From: Gloeocapsopsis dulcis
GTDB taxonomy: Bacteria > Cyanobacteriota > Cyanobacteriia > Cyanobacteriales > Chroococcidiopsidaceae
Direction of reading: 5' to 3'
Length of the DNA stretch: 64,000 nt
Assembly (NCBI RefSeq): GCF_032163395.1
Contig: NZ_CP119970.1
Coordinates: forward strand, 165,062 to 229,061
Under the pieces are notes generated by a model. It was given only the letters and a program-made list of their open reading frames with translations. It did not search any database and was not told the DNA's origin. Below are positions 62,930 to 64,000 of this stretch, piece by piece; position 1 is the first letter of the stretch, and each line of letters begins with the position of its first letter. A program made the translations under genes and the position numbers.

Positions 62930-64000
62930 ATGAGCGAGACTGCCATTAAGGAAAAACGCGAGTTGCGCTTGTTCGTACCGAGTGACTTGGACGATTATGG
63001 GTTAAACCCATTTGAGTTTCGTCTTTATGCGCGTATATGCCGTCGTGCTGGTAAGGATGGTAAAGCTAGTGAAAGTGTCCCAAACATGGCTGCTGCTTGC
63101 CATATAACTGTCAACCGAGCAAGAAAAGTTTTACAGCTATTAGAGCAAGCTGGGTTGATCGAGAGTATTGAACGTCCAGGAAACAGTACGCTTCGCCGCC
63201 CAAGACCTCAATCTGAGTGGGTTCAACCCCAACGCTTGCAGGAATTACGCTCATTGTCTACCTCTGCTAAAAATAATAGGGGTAACAAAAATAGCACCTC
63301 TACTAAACTTGATAGTACCCTCCCACCAAAATTGACACCCCTACCCCTATCAAATCTGACAGACGAAGGGATTCCTAGTAAAGGTAATCCCAATAAAGTA
63401 AGTTCTTTTCCTCCCCTAACCCCTCAACATGAACCAATTGGGGAGGAGATAGAAAAAACGAAGCAAGTTGTTTTAGATAACGAAGCGCGATCGCCCTTAG
63501 CGCTGCACTCCGCGCAATCGCTTTCAGAGCACTTAACCCAGTTAGTACAAAGTACACTAGTACCAATCTTTAGCTCCCTAGTCGTAGAAGCGAAAATGTT
63601 ACTAGCGGAAGCAGTGCAGTCAGCTTCTCCTAGAGTTTCTCGCTCAAAAGTTAGAAATAAAGATTCTACAAGAATTACACACTGCCCATCACCCCTATTC
63701 ACTCACGTTTTAGAAGAATTAGCGATCCTCATTGATGAACCTGTTGAAAATTTGCAGGCTAATTCCAATCTGAGCGCTGCTCTAGAACAATATCCAGATA
63801 ATGTTGAAGGTGCTTTGTTGTATTTCAAACAAGCGTTAGTGACTTGGAAGAATAAGCCAGGGCTAGGTTTGTTTATTTCTGCTGTAAGGAAAGGTTCAAA
63901 ACCCAGTCCTACTAAACCTGGAGGTGGCTGGAAAGAGTGGGCAGATGAAGCTGTTCGGCGGTGTTTGATGGAGTATTCGCAAGCATACAACGGAGATATT
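62930..64000 (+). CDS. Plasmid Rep-like winged-helix protein (partial, right edge)
   Basis: Open from ATG 62930 to the window end (357 codons so far). The N-terminus MSETAIKEKRELRLFVPSDL and NPFEFRLYARICRRAGKDGK form the start of a winged-helix domain that continues ESVPNMAAACHITVNRARKV and QAGLIESIERPG. A low-complexity linker is followed by ALVTWKNKPGLGLFISAVRK and GGGWKEWADEAVRR. It is the intact paralogue of the split gene at 5189/8058. It has a strong ribosome site GAGGAGGTAGCGCT. Probably a replication initiator-type protein; its own ParB-like partner may follow outside the window. Confidence 0.8.
   Translation, partial: MSETAIKEKRELRLFVPSDLDDYGLNPFEFRLYARICRRAGKDGKASESVPNMAAACHITVNRARKVLQLLEQAGLIESIERPGNSTLRRPRPQSEWVQPQRLQELRSLSTSAKNNRGNKNSTSTKLDSTLPPKLTPLPLSNLTDEGIPSKGNPNKVSSFPPLTPQHEPIGEEIEKTKQVVLDNEARSPLALHSAQSLSEHLTQLVQSTLVPIFSSLVVEAKMLLAEAVQSASPRVSRSKVRNKDSTRITHCPSPLFTHVLEELAILIDEPVENLQANSNLSAALEQYPDNVEGALLYFKQALVTWKNKPGLGLFISAVRKGSKPSPTKPGGGWKEWADEAVRRCLMEYSQAYNGDI

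Overview
The window looks like a plasmid or other accessory replicon of a cyanobacterium. HIP1-type octamers (GCGATCGC) are scattered through it. It carries two copies of a cyanobacterial plasmid Rep-like winged-helix gene (one broken, 5189-8212; one running off the right edge, 62930-64000), a ParB-like plasmid gene, three toxin-antitoxin pairs and two tyrosine recombinases. No rRNA, tRNA or CRISPR array was seen. The genus cannot be fixed from this sequence.

Layout. 1-4022 is transposon debris: group II intron RT tail, IS110, IS4-like, IS630 and IS6 fragments, and a cytochrome P450 stub. 4025-9106 is a replication locus. Its Rep-like gene was split by an IS5 copy and then separated into opposite strands by an inversion between two IS5 copies. 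9107-12211 holds small unknown genes, a KAP-type P-loop NTPase and a truncated XRE/zinc-ribbon gene. 12212-27700 is an IS graveyard: IS1, an IS6 element containing an IS701 and an IS1182, IS630 copies and an ISL3. It is interspersed with an XRE/MLTR regulator, a 14-TM MFS exporter with a palindromic operator, and an LLM flavin oxidoreductase. 28515-36974 is a metabolic/stress island: glgX, an AGE-family epimerase, an NTF2-like protein, a CMD-family protein, a DJ-1/PfpI protein and an SDR, with decayed second copies of the NTF2-like and SDR genes. 37228-43110 contains an intact IS110, an XRE-ImmA/PIN pair, an intact IS6 and a PrlF/YhaV pair. 43687-48166 holds a degenerate TniQ of the Tn7/CAST-like kind, a spacer-free palindrome of about 3.48 kb centred on GGAATTCC, and a candidate Tn7-like transposon end. 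48211-50461 is a three-gene unit (TIGR04255 / HTH / SHDCD protein). 50588-53059 is a decayed IS701 and an RHH/PIN pair. 53788-58215 is a 770-aa protelomerase (telomere resolvase) homologue, a degenerate tyrosine recombinase and an intact integrase. 58297-64000 is small genes, a second IS1 and the second Rep-like gene.

The most notable combination is a telomere-resolvase-like gene and a perfect giant palindrome on one replicon. Telomere resolvases turn palindromic telomere junctions into covalently closed hairpin ends. The window may therefore come from a linear hairpin-ended plasmid, with the palindrome being two telomere-proximal repeats joined head to head, either in vivo or by assembly read-through. 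That link is inference; the palindrome and the resolvase motifs are directly visible.
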